The position numbers were made by a program, and so were the translations under genes. Positions 1 to 5,020 of a stretch of 7,306 nucleotides of DNA are shown piece after piece. Each line of letters begins with the position of its first letter. Position 1 is the first letter of the stretch. Source of the DNA: an uncultured Bacillota bacterium (GTDB lineage Bacteria; Bacillota; Clostridia; Peptostreptococcales; Anaerovoracaceae); the NCBI GenBank assembly GCA_947302945.1, contig CAMYWZ010000057.1:1-7306 (forward strand), written 5' to 3'. Under the pieces are notes generated by a model. The model had not been told where the DNA came from. It made no database searches and worked only from the letters and a program-made list of their open reading frames with translations.

Positions 1-2
1 GC

Positions 3-56
3 CGCAAGCTGGAGGAGTGGAAGGCCTGGGACTGGGACAAGCGCGAAGAGATATAA
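3..56 (+). CDS. C-terminal end of an unidentified protein (partial, 5' end outside window)
   Basis: An open frame enters from the left edge and ends at a TAA stop at 54-56. It encodes 17 residues, RKLEEWKAWDWDKREEI, which are strongly charged and tryptophan-rich. This looks like a soluble helical C-terminal tail. The other two plus frames give less protein-like translations here. No family can be recognised from so short a piece. The next gene lies on the same strand about 76 bases on, so the two could be co-transcribed. Bases 61-75 just after the stop form a 5-bp GCTGC/GCAGC hairpin without a T-tract, so no terminator is called. Confidence 0.5.
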   Translation, partial: RKLEEWKAWDWDKREEI

Positions 57-132
57 AGCGGCTGCGGAACGCAGCGCGGAGCGGCCAGCTTTGGCTACTG
101 GACACGGCAGAAAACAACAGCGGGTAATTACC

Positions 133-1266
133 ATGGCAAAACTGAAACTTAAGAAATATACGTCTTTCATAGTCGCGGAAGCGGTGAAGCGGCTGGCGAT
201 AGACTCGCCGAGCGGCTATACGGAGAATGCCGCAAGCTGGGTGATGGAGGAGTTCGCAAAGCTCGGATTTGAGCCAAAACAGACGATTAAAGGCGGCGTT
301 TTGGTCAAACTGAGCAATGTATCAAAAGACGCGGAAAAACGCGCCAGAGAGGCTCTCAGAGCCTCACAGGGGCATGCGGAAGCCATGGGTGGTCAGGACG
401 CTGCGGCGCAGCCGGGCGGTCTGCTTCTGGAGGCTCACTGCGACACCCTGGGCGGCATGGTCAGCGAGGTCAGGGACGGCGGAAGGCTCGCCGTAACGCC
501 TATCGGCGGCATGAACGCCAACAACGCCGAAGCCGAGAACGTCCGCATCGTCACCAAGTCCGGCGGCACCTACGAAGGCACCTGCCAGCTTAAGAACGCG
601 TCGCTCCACGTCAACGGCAAGTACAACGAGACTGTCCGCAAGTGGGAAGAGATGGAGATAGTCCTCGATGAGCCCGTCAAGAAGAAGGAAGATGCTGAAA
701 AGCTCGGCCTTGCCGTGGGCGACATCATCTGCTTCGACCCCCGCACCCGCGTCACGAAAAGCGGCTACATCAAGAGCCGTTTCCTGGACGACAAGCTGAG
801 CGTGGCGATACTTCTGGGCCTTGCCAAGTACCTTAAGGAGAGCGGTGCAAAGACCACCCGCGAGGTCTGGGCTCACGTTACGGTCTATGAGGAAGTAGGC
901 CACGGCGGCAGCGGCTCGGTCCCCGAGGGCGTCACCGAGGCCCTGTCCGTGGATATGGGCTGCGTGGGCGAGGGCCTTTCCTGCACGGAGCGCCAGGTCT
1001 CCATCTGCGCCAAGGATTCAGGCGGCCCATACAGCTACGAGATCGTAAAGGGTCTCATGGAGGCAGCGAAGAAGACCGGCGCCGACTGCGCGGTGGATAT
1101 CTATCCTCACTACGGCTCGGACGTGGAAGCCACGCTGCACGCCGGCTACGATCTTAAGCACGGCCTCATCGGTCCCGGCGTCTACGCCTCACATGGCTAT
1201 GAGCGCAGCCACCGCGACGGCGCAGAGAACACACTCAGACTGCTGATCGGTTACACGACGGTATAA
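133..1266 (+). CDS. M42-family metallopeptidase (glutamyl aminopeptidase/endoglucanase-like fold)
   Basis: This is a predicted cytosolic dinuclear-metal aminopeptidase of 377 residues that would trim N-terminal residues from peptides. The M42 ligand pattern is visible in order: HCDTLGG with His102 and Asp104, LDDKLS with Asp219/Asp220 as the bridging metal ligand, EEVGHGG with Glu253 as general base and Glu254 as ligand, DMG with Asp274, and SHGYERSH near the C-terminus (His354, His360) supplying the last histidine. The HGYERSH ending fits a clostridial-type M42 subgroup better than classical PepA/YsdC, so substrate preference is open. A charged, Ala/Gly-rich stretch at about residues 63-96 looks like an insertion. 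ATG at 133 is chosen because the protein then starts directly at the conserved KLKKYTSF region, but its Shine-Dalgarno is poor. A TTG at 91, preceded by GGAG at 78-81, would add 14 residues and cannot be excluded. The next gene starts 20 bases downstream. Confidence 0.9.
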   Translation: MAKLKLKKYTSFIVAEAVKRLAIDSPSGYTENAASWVMEEFAKLGFEPKQTIKGGVLVKLSNVSKDAEKRAREALRASQGHAEAMGGQDAAAQPGGLLLEAHCDTLGGMVSEVRDGGRLAVTPIGGMNANNAEAENVRIVTKSGGTYEGTCQLKNASLHVNGKYNETVRKWEEMEIVLDEPVKKKEDAEKLGLAVGDIICFDPRTRVTKSGYIKSRFLDDKLSVAILLGLAKYLKESGAKTTREVWAHVTVYEEVGHGGSGSVPEGVTEALSVDMGCVGEGLSCTERQVSICAKDSGGPYSYEIVKGLMEAAKKTGADCAVDIYPHYGSDVEATLHAGYDLKHGLIGPGVYASHGYERSHRDGAENTLRLLIGYTTV

Positions 1267-1286
1267 ACCTGCACGGGGGTCCTGCC

Positions 1287-1517
1287 ATGAAACTCAAAAC
1301 CGCAAAAGGTATAATGGCCGCATTCTGCGTATTAACAGTGCTGTTCCTCATCCTGTGTTCGATCACAAAGCGGATGCTGTGGGGATACTTTGGTATTGCA
1401 TCCGCCATCATAGGCGTGCTCTTCTGGTTGATATTTGGAAGATGTCCAAGCTGCGGACGCTACCTGGGCAGAATTATCGGACGCCACTGCCCACATTGCG
1501 GAGAGAAGCTGGATTGA
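1287..1517 (+). CDS. Small membrane protein with C-terminal zinc ribbon
   Basis: This 76-residue protein has two hydrophobic helices (about residues 8-26 and 32-50) separated by a short basic turn. A cytosolic-looking C-terminal tail follows, with two Cys-X2-Cys pairs (Cys53/Cys56 and Cys68/Cys71), the spacing of a zinc-ribbon or rubredoxin-like knuckle. A hairpin of helices with both ends inside is the simplest topology, given the positive residues at the N-terminus and after helix 2. It follows the M42 gene by 20 bases and is probably co-transcribed. A GGGGG stretch about six bases upstream of the ATG is the only candidate ribosome site. A strong terminator follows. I do not recognise a named family; similar zinc-ribbon membrane proteins are usually uncharacterised. 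The coding call rests on the coherent TM-TM-zinc-ribbon architecture. Confidence 0.75.
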   Translation: MKLKTAKGIMAAFCVLTVLFLILCSITKRMLWGYFGIASAIIGVLFWLIFGRCPSCGRYLGRIIGRHCPHCGEKLD

Positions 1518-1550
1518 CAGACAGCCGCCATCCCACTATATGAAGTAAAA

Positions 1551-1588
1551 AAGCCTGCCGGCGCTGATCCGGCAGGCTTGCTGTTTTC
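1551..1588. terminator. Bidirectional rho-independent terminator between the zinc-ribbon gene and coaC
   Basis: A perfect 11-bp stem (AAGCCTGCCGG at 1551-1561 and CCGGCAGGCTT at 1569-1579) encloses a 7-base loop. On the minus strand the stem runs directly into a T-rich tract (complement of the A-run at 1547-1552), an excellent terminator for coaC. On the plus strand it is followed by GCTGTTTTC, a weaker tract that can serve the zinc-ribbon gene. The two genes converge here. Confidence 0.92.
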
Positions 1589-1596
1589 AGGCAAGG

Positions 1597-2133
1597 CTAT
1601 TTCAGGAATTCGCTGACGGCTTCGAGTATGGTGTCGACGGAGGCGAGGGCGCCTTTGCCGAGGTCGCCGCAGGCCAGAAGGGCCTCGCGGGGCTCGACGA
1701 AGGTGAAGCCGTACTCCTTGAGCGTCTGGATGTTGCGCTGCGTGATGGGGTTTTCGTACATGTTGGTGTTCATGGCCGGGCAGACGATGACGGGCTTGTT
1801 GATGAAGGCCGTCAGGACCGTGGTGAGCATGTCGTCGGCGATGCCGGCAGCCGCTTTGGCTATGAAGTTGGCCGTGGCCGGAGCCACGAGCATCAGGTCT
1901 GCCTGCTTTGCCAGCGAGATGTGCTGCACCTCGGAGGGCTGGTACTCGTCGAACATGTCCGTGTGGACTTTGTTCTTGGTGAGGGTCTGCAGCGTGAGCG
2001 GTGTTATGAGCTTTGTTGCGGACTCCGTCATGATCACATGGACGGAGACGCCCTGCTTTGTGAGGGTGTTGGCTATGTCCGCGGCCTTGTAGGCGGCGAT
2101 GCTTCCGGTTATTCCGAGTATTACGTGCTTCAT
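1597..2133 (-). CDS. coaC: Phosphopantothenoylcysteine decarboxylase (monofunctional CoaC)
   Basis: This FMN-dependent flavoprotein decarboxylates 4'-phospho-N-pantothenoylcysteine to 4'-phosphopantetheine in coenzyme A synthesis. The 178 residues match the homo-oligomeric cysteine-decarboxylase fold along their whole length: the N-terminal GITGSIAAYKA flavin-binding loop (residues 7-17), catalytic His71 in VQHISLA, the APATANFIAK segment (84-93), the substrate-binding PAMNTNMYENP motif (119-129), and the flap LLACGDLGKGAL with Cys155, which reduces the aminoenethiol intermediate in this family. In most bacteria CoaC is the N-terminal half of a CoaBC protein of about 400 residues. Here it stops at the end of the decarboxylase domain and CoaB is a separate upstream gene, as in streptococci and enterococci. 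An AAAGG site lies 8 bases before the ATG. It is the second gene of a coaB-coaC unit and ends at a strong terminator. Confidence 0.95.
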   Translation of the reverse strand: MKHVILGITGSIAAYKAADIANTLTKQGVSVHVIMTESATKLITPLTLQTLTKNKVHTDMFDEYQPSEVQHISLAKQADLMLVAPATANFIAKAAAGIADDMLTTVLTAFINKPVIVCPAMNTNMYENPITQRNIQTLKEYGFTFVEPREALLACGDLGKGALASVDTILEAVSEFLK

Positions 2134-2151
2134 GTTATCTGCCTTTCTGCA

Positions 2152-2203
2152 GCGTTTTCAGGCTGCACTGAAATTCAGTTGCAAACGATTTGGGCGTTTT
2201 CAG
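2152..2203. repeat. Inverted repeat flanked by two 10-base direct repeats in the coaB-coaC gap
   Basis: GCGTTTTCAG occurs at 2152-2161 and again at 2194-2203. Between them, 2164-2183 is a near-perfect palindrome (TGCA-CTGAA / TTCAG-T-TGCA, one bulged base). On the minus-strand transcript it could fold as a 7-bp stem with a 5-base loop. There is no following T-tract, so it is not a standard terminator. Function is unknown: an mRNA stability element, a binding site or chance are all possible. Confidence 0.45.
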
Positions 2204-2216
2204 CGCCTTTGGCGGC

Positions 2217-2999
2217 TCATTTCCACGCAGCCGCGACCGCCTTCGCGATCCCTTCCGCTATGGCGGGCTTTCCGACGAAGGTCTCGATGCCGCCGTCCTT
2301 GCTTATGAGGTAGCCTGTGTGCTGCCCTGCTTTTACCGTTGTGTAGTCGTTGGCGAGGACGAAGTCGCAGTCGTTCTTCTCCATGAGGCGCTTCGCCACG
2401 GAGATGAGCTCCTCATGCGCAACGTCGTCCAGGAGCTTGAAGCCAACCAGTATGGAATCCGGCGAGAGCTTCTTGACCTCCGGTATGACCTTGGGCGTCG
2501 GCTGAAGGAAGATGACCGGGTTCCCGGCGCTTGAGGGGATCTTGTTGTATATATCCCTAAGGTCGAAGCTTTCGGAGGCTGCAAGCAGTTCCTCCGAAGC
2601 GAGCGCCGCCGTGCGGACCTTCTGCGCAGCTTTGTTCGCCCTGGCTTTTTTCAGAACGGCCGCCACGTCTTCCGAGCGCACTACTGACTTTACGCAGTAG
2701 TCCGAGACCGCCATGCTGTGCACGATGGCGTCCGGCTTGTCCTCTATGAGGCATTTGCGCATGGTCTCCAGCAGGCGCTGGGTGTAGGCAGCCTCTATGC
2801 ATTCGGCCTTTTCGGTCTTGGGAAGCACTGAGCCGCGCCCGTGCACGTAGATTATGCGCCCGACCTGCGGGTCTTTTGCGAAAGCATCCGCGATGAGGCT
2901 CCCGAGCGCCCCGGTGCCCGTGTTGGTGATGCTTCTGATGTTGTCGATGGGCTCGGAGGTGCCTCCGGCCGTTACCAGAACTGTGCGTTTTTTCGTCAT
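2217..2999 (-). CDS. coaB: Phosphopantothenate--cysteine ligase (monofunctional CoaB, streptococcal type)
   Basis: This enzyme couples 4'-phosphopantothenate to cysteine using a nucleoside triphosphate, the step just before CoaC. The 260-residue protein has the N-terminal Rossmann-like VLVTAGGTSEPIDNIRSITN (7-26, with Asn26 in the family's N-x-S/T-G position), HSMAVSDY (94-101), the KIPSS and LQPTPKVIPEVKKL segments (from Lys153, 165-178), LVGFKLL (184-190) and ANDYTTV (216-222). The FKLLDDV...ANDYT pattern and the free-standing form fit the monofunctional CoaB of streptococci rather than the CoaBC fusion. Residues about 102-150 form a Lys/Ala-rich helical stretch, probably the variable cap region. 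ATG at 2999 is chosen because CTCCT (AGGAG on the minus strand) lies 9 bases upstream and a promoter sits immediately before that; a longer frame to 3092 would run through the promoter. The 83-base gap to coaC holds small repeats. Confidence 0.92.
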   Translation of the reverse strand: MTKKRTVLVTAGGTSEPIDNIRSITNTGTGALGSLIADAFAKDPQVGRIIYVHGRGSVLPKTEKAECIEAAYTQRLLETMRKCLIEDKPDAIVHSMAVSDYCVKSVVRSEDVAAVLKKARANKAAQKVRTAALASEELLAASESFDLRDIYNKIPSSAGNPVIFLQPTPKVIPEVKKLSPDSILVGFKLLDDVAHEELISVAKRLMEKNDCDFVLANDYTTVKAGQHTGYLISKDGGIETFVGKPAIAEGIAKAVAAAWK

Positions 3000-3008
3000 G
3001 ATCTTGCG

Positions 3009-3013
3009 CTCCT
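3009..3013 (-). promoter_or_regulatory. Shine-Dalgarno site that fixes the coaB start
   Basis: CTCCT on the plus strand reads AGGAG on the minus strand, 9 bases before the ATG at 2999. It lies downstream of the coaB -10 element, so the shorter reading frame is the translated one. Confidence 0.8.
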
Positions 3014-3021
3014 GTGCCTCG

Positions 3022-3050
3022 AATATAGCAGAAAAAACCGCAGATTTCAA
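3022..3050 (-). promoter_or_regulatory. Sigma-70/SigA-type promoter of coaB-coaC
   Basis: On the minus strand TTGAAA (plus 3045-3050) is separated by exactly 17 bases (3028-3044, T-rich) from TATATT (plus 3022-3027). This places the transcription start near 3015 and gives a 5' leader of about 15 bases before the coaB ATG at 2999, containing the AGGAG site. Both hexamers are close to consensus. Confidence 0.8.
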
Positions 3051-3098
3051 GAGTTTTGATGAAGCGGCAAAAAAAGCCCCTCTGCCGGTCATTTTGCG

Positions 3099-3109
3099 GT
3101 ATACTATAC
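3099..3109. promoter_or_regulatory. 11-base palindrome over a possible sir2 -10 element
   Basis: GTATA-C-TATAC is a perfect palindrome. It contains TATACT (3100-3105), a 5-of-6 match to a -10 hexamer pointing toward sir2. No good -35 lies at 16-18 bases upstream, and a start near 3112 would fall inside the ribosome site. The sir2 promoter is therefore uncertain; the palindrome could be an operator or coincidence. Confidence 0.35.
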
Positions 3110-3110
3110 A

Positions 3111-3116
3111 GGGAGG
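3111..3116 (+). promoter_or_regulatory. Shine-Dalgarno site that fixes the sir2 start
   Basis: GGGAGG lies 8 bases before the ATG at 3125. It selects that start over an in-frame ATG at 3056, which would add 23 residues unrelated to sirtuins. Confidence 0.85.
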
Positions 3117-3124
3117 CTTTGAAA

Positions 3125-3871
3125 ATGACAGCAGCGGAAAAGTACGAAAAACTGAATGAGCTCGTCACTGAGTCGAAAAAGACGGTATTCTTCGGCGGGG
3201 CAGGCGTCTCCACCGAGAGCGGCATCCCGGACTTCCGCTCCAAAGACGGCCTCTACAACGTCCGCGACGTGCAGTTTGAAAAGTACGAGCCGGAGTATCT
3301 CCTCTCGATAGACTGCCTTGAGGACGACACGGACGTCTTCTACGAATACTACCGCCAGAAGCTCGAGACGAGCGGCATCAAGCCGAACAGGGCCCACTAC
3401 GCCCTGGCAGAGCTTGAAAAAGCCGGAAAGCTGGCGGGTATCATCACCCAGAACATAGACGGCCTGCACCAGAAGGCAGGCTCAGAAAACGTGGCGGAGA
3501 TCCACGGCAGCACCCTCCGCAACTACTGCATGCGCTGCGGAAAGAAATACCCGGCGGACTACATCTTCAGGAGCAAGACGCCCATCCCTCACTGCACGGA
3601 GTGCGGAGGCACGGTGCGCCCGGAAGTCACCCTTTACGGAGAGATGCTCCCCGAAGAGGAGCTCGCTAAGGCCGACAGCTACATGCGCGGCGCGGAGCTT
3701 CTCATAGTGGGCGGCACGAGCCTTACGGTCTGGCCGGCGGCAGGCTACGTCAGCAGGTTCCGCGGCCCTCACCTTGTCATCATAAACCGCGACTCAACGG
3801 CCTATGACGGCGCTGCCGAGCTGGTGTTCCACGAGTCGATCGGAGAAGTTTTAAGTCATATCAAAATATGA
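3125..3871 (+). CDS. Sir2-family NAD-dependent protein deacylase (sirtuin)
   Basis: This is a cytosolic sirtuin of 248 residues, the usual length of a bacterial stand-alone CobB/SrtN-type enzyme. It would remove acyl groups from lysine side chains, consuming NAD and producing nicotinamide and O-acyl-ADP-ribose. Visible motifs are the NAD-binding [14 protein letters not shown] (residues 25-38), TQNIDGLH (108-115), catalytic His127 in EIHGS, four zinc ligands as two Cys-X2-Cys pairs (Cys135/Cys138 and Cys157/Cys160), [10 protein letters not shown] after the zinc module, [10 protein letters not shown] (196-205) and the IN pair at 220-221 that contacts NAD. All catalytic residues are intact. There is no extra effector domain such as SIR2-linked APAZ, HerA or TIR, so a defence role is not supported. 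The gene is divergent from coaB and ends 14 bases before a DUF1232 gene, forming a likely two-gene operon. Confidence 0.95.
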   Translation: MTAAEKYEKLNELVTESKKTVFFGGAGVSTESGIPDFRSKDGLYNVRDVQFEKYEPEYLLSIDCLEDDTDVFYEYYRQKLETSGIKPNRAHYALAELEKAGKLAGIITQNIDGLHQKAGSENVAEIHGSTLRNYCMRCGKKYPADYIFRSKTPIPHCTECGGTVRPEVTLYGEMLPEEELAKADSYMRGAELLIVGGTSLTVWPAAGYVSRFRGPHLVIINRDSTAYDGAAELVFHESIGEVLSHIKI

Positions 3872-3874
3872 TTC

Positions 3875-3879
3875 GGAGG
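3875..3879 (+). promoter_or_regulatory. Shine-Dalgarno site that fixes the DUF1232 gene start
   Basis: GGAGG lies 6 bases before ATG 3886. It rules against the in-frame ATG at 3868, which would overlap the sir2 stop and has no ribosome site of its own. Confidence 0.8.
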
Positions 3880-3885
3880 CAGAAA

Positions 3886-4464
3886 ATGAGCGAACTTACT
3901 ATCACAAAAGACGTTGAAAACGCGTACGAAAGCGGCAAAAAGGAAGCTGAGAAGATACTGAAGGACCCCGACAAAATGGAGCTCTTCCTGCAGCGCCTGG
4001 AGCAGAAGCTGGACGAAGTCCCACTCGTGGGCGAGCAGCTTTCCATGGTGCCTGTAATGGTGTCGATGATCAAGAGCTACGTCACAAAGGAATACACTGA
4101 CGTTCCCACCTCGACGATAGTTGCCATGATCGCGGCCCTCCTGTACCTGATCTCCGCGAAGGACATCATAAGCGACAAACTCCCGATCATCGGTCTTCTG
4201 GACGATATAGCGGTCCTGGCTCTTGCCTGGCGCTACACCGTCGGCGAAGCCGACAAGTACCAGATCTGGCGCAGGGAGAACGGCCTTGAAGCCGCCTATT
4301 TCGACGAGAGCGCGGAGGAAAGAGCCCGCAAGGCTGCGGAGATCGAACGTGCCGAAAACTTCAACAAGAAAGTCACCGAAAAGACCGCCAAAGCCAAAAA
4401 AGTCGTCACAGAAAAATACGAAGCCGCCAGGGACTTCGTGGAAACAAAGACAAAAAAGAGCTGA
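3886..4464 (+). CDS. DUF1232/YkvA-like membrane-associated protein
   Basis: The protein has 192 residues. The centre (about 74-116) matches the DUF1232 (YkvA) pattern: a hydrophobic segment, IVAMIAALLYLISAKDIISD, then a polar turn and LPIIGLLDDIAVLALAW, with the conserved LY-L-S--D-I-D and G-LDD landmarks. The usual 'SPIDLIPD' appears here as 'SAKDIISD', so the prolines are lost. Before it lies an acidic/basic helical region (10-70) containing DEVPLVGEQLSMVPVM. After it comes a highly charged, probably coiled or amphipathic helix (140-192) with a near repeat, KKVTEK then KKVVTEK. No signal peptide is seen; one or two hydrophobic helices would anchor it in the membrane. The biochemical function of the family is unknown. 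It follows sir2 by 14 bases and precedes a shared terminator. Confidence 0.85.
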   Translation: MSELTITKDVENAYESGKKEAEKILKDPDKMELFLQRLEQKLDEVPLVGEQLSMVPVMVSMIKSYVTKEYTDVPTSTIVAMIAALLYLISAKDIISDKLPIIGLLDDIAVLALAWRYTVGEADKYQIWRRENGLEAAYFDESAEERARKAAEIERAENFNKKVTEKTAKAKKVVTEKYEAARDFVETKTKKS

Positions 4465-4476
4465 TCTTTCAGCATG

Positions 4477-4512
4477 AAAAAAGGGCGGCCTCAAGGCCGT
4501 CCTATTATTTTA
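4477..4512. terminator. Bidirectional rho-independent terminator between the DUF1232 and CBS genes
   Basis: An 8-bp stem (GGGCGGCC at 4483-4490 and GGCCGTCC at 4495-4502, one G-T wobble on the plus strand) closes a TCAA loop. The A-run at 4477-4482 gives six Ts on the minus strand, ideal for ending the CBS gene, whose stop codon is only two bases from the stem. TATTATTTTA (4503-4512) gives a weaker T-rich tail on the plus strand for the sir2-DUF1232 operon. Confidence 0.92.
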
Positions 4513-4936
4513 CAGAGACGCCGTTTTCGGTGCAGTATTTGATGATGGTTTTGCGGGTGACTATGCCTATGAGGGAGCCGCGGTCGTCCGTGACGGGGAT
4601 GAAGTTCTGGTTCATGGCCCTGGTCAGGAGCTCCTCTATCGAGGCGGTGACAGGCACCGACGGGTTGCGGTCTTTGCGCAGGATGTCTGTGATCCTGATG
4701 GATTCCAGGTCCCGGATGTCGATCTCGCGCGGGGCGGACTCGCCGCGCCTCATGCGGACTATGCTCCAGAGAAAGTCTCCTTCCGAAACGGTCCCGACAT
4801 ACTCGTTCCCGTCGGTGATGACAGGCACGGCCGTGTAGCCGTGCTTTTTCATAGTTTCAAGCGCCTGACGGACGGTCGAGTTCACGTTTATGCAGGTGAC
4901 GTCCTTGCGGAGCGTCAGAAAAAATGCTACGTTCAT
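4505..4936 (-). CDS. Tandem CBS-domain protein
   Basis: This soluble protein of 143 residues consists of one Bateman module and nothing else. CBS1 spans about residues 5-60 (TVRQALETMKKHGYTAVPVI, then GNEYVGTVSEGDFLW). CBS2 spans about 83-137 (RITDILRKDR, ASIEELLTRAMNQNFIPVTDD, SLIGIVTRKTIIKYC). Such modules bind adenine nucleotides or c-di-AMP. The size and the GYTAVPV and N-F-P landmarks resemble free-standing Bacillota CBS proteins such as B. subtilis DarB (YkuL), but the ligand cannot be read from sequence. The start at 4936 is set by AAAGGAG 6 bases upstream; a longer frame to 4996 would overlap the promoter. It lies 84 bases downstream of the ABC ATPase gene on the same strand, has its own promoter, and ends at a strong terminator, so it may be expressed both alone and by read-through from the transporter operon. 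Confidence 0.9.
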   Translation of the reverse strand: MNVAFFLTLRKDVTCINVNSTVRQALETMKKHGYTAVPVITDGNEYVGTVSEGDFLWSIVRMRRGESAPREIDIRDLESIRITDILRKDRNPSVPVTASIEELLTRAMNQNFIPVTDDRGSLIGIVTRKTIIKYCTENGVSVK

Positions 4937-4942
4937 GATCTT

Positions 4943-4949
4943 CTCCTTT
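4943..4949 (-). promoter_or_regulatory. Shine-Dalgarno site that fixes the CBS gene start
   Basis: CTCCTTT on the plus strand reads AAAGGAG on the minus strand, 6 bases before the ATG at 4936. It lies downstream of the promoter at 4967-4996. Confidence 0.85.
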
Positions 4950-4966
4950 CCTTCCCCCTCGGGACC

Positions 4967-4996
4967 ATTGTACATTATCAGGAGGCTTTCCGTCAA
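4967..4996 (-). promoter_or_regulatory. Sigma-70/SigA-type promoter of the CBS gene
   Basis: On the minus strand TTGACG (plus 4991-4996) is followed after 18 bases by TACAAT (plus 4967-4972). The predicted transcription start is near 4960, giving a leader of about 24 bases with a strong ribosome site. It lies in the 84-base gap after the ABC ATPase gene, where I see no T-tailed hairpin. Confidence 0.75.
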
Positions 4997-5020
4997 CTGC
5001 CCCGGGGGAAGGCTGTCATG

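Noticed and set aside
57..90. Hairpin GCTGC-GGAAC-GCAGC (61-75) as a terminator for the first partial gene
   Set aside because: The stem is only 5 bp and no T-tract follows it.
364..903. A minus-strand open frame of 179 codons inside the M42 peptidase gene
   Set aside because: It is antisense to the metal-binding core of a clearly coding gene and shows no recognisable protein features.
1310..1315. TATAAT as a promoter
   Set aside because: It lies within the coding region of the zinc-ribbon gene and has no -35 element at the right distance.
3125..4464. Sir2 plus a membrane protein as a possible anti-phage defence system
   Set aside because: The sirtuin is a compact housekeeping-type enzyme without the extra domains or partners (Argonaute/APAZ, HerA, DSR-type extensions) of known defence sirtuins. 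DUF1232 is not a known effector, and the surroundings are metabolic genes.
3856..4494. A minus-strand open frame of 212 codons over the DUF1232 gene
   Set aside because: It is Phe/Leu-rich antisense translation, crosses the terminator hairpin and overlaps the end of sir2. The plus strand has a good ribosome site and a recognised family.
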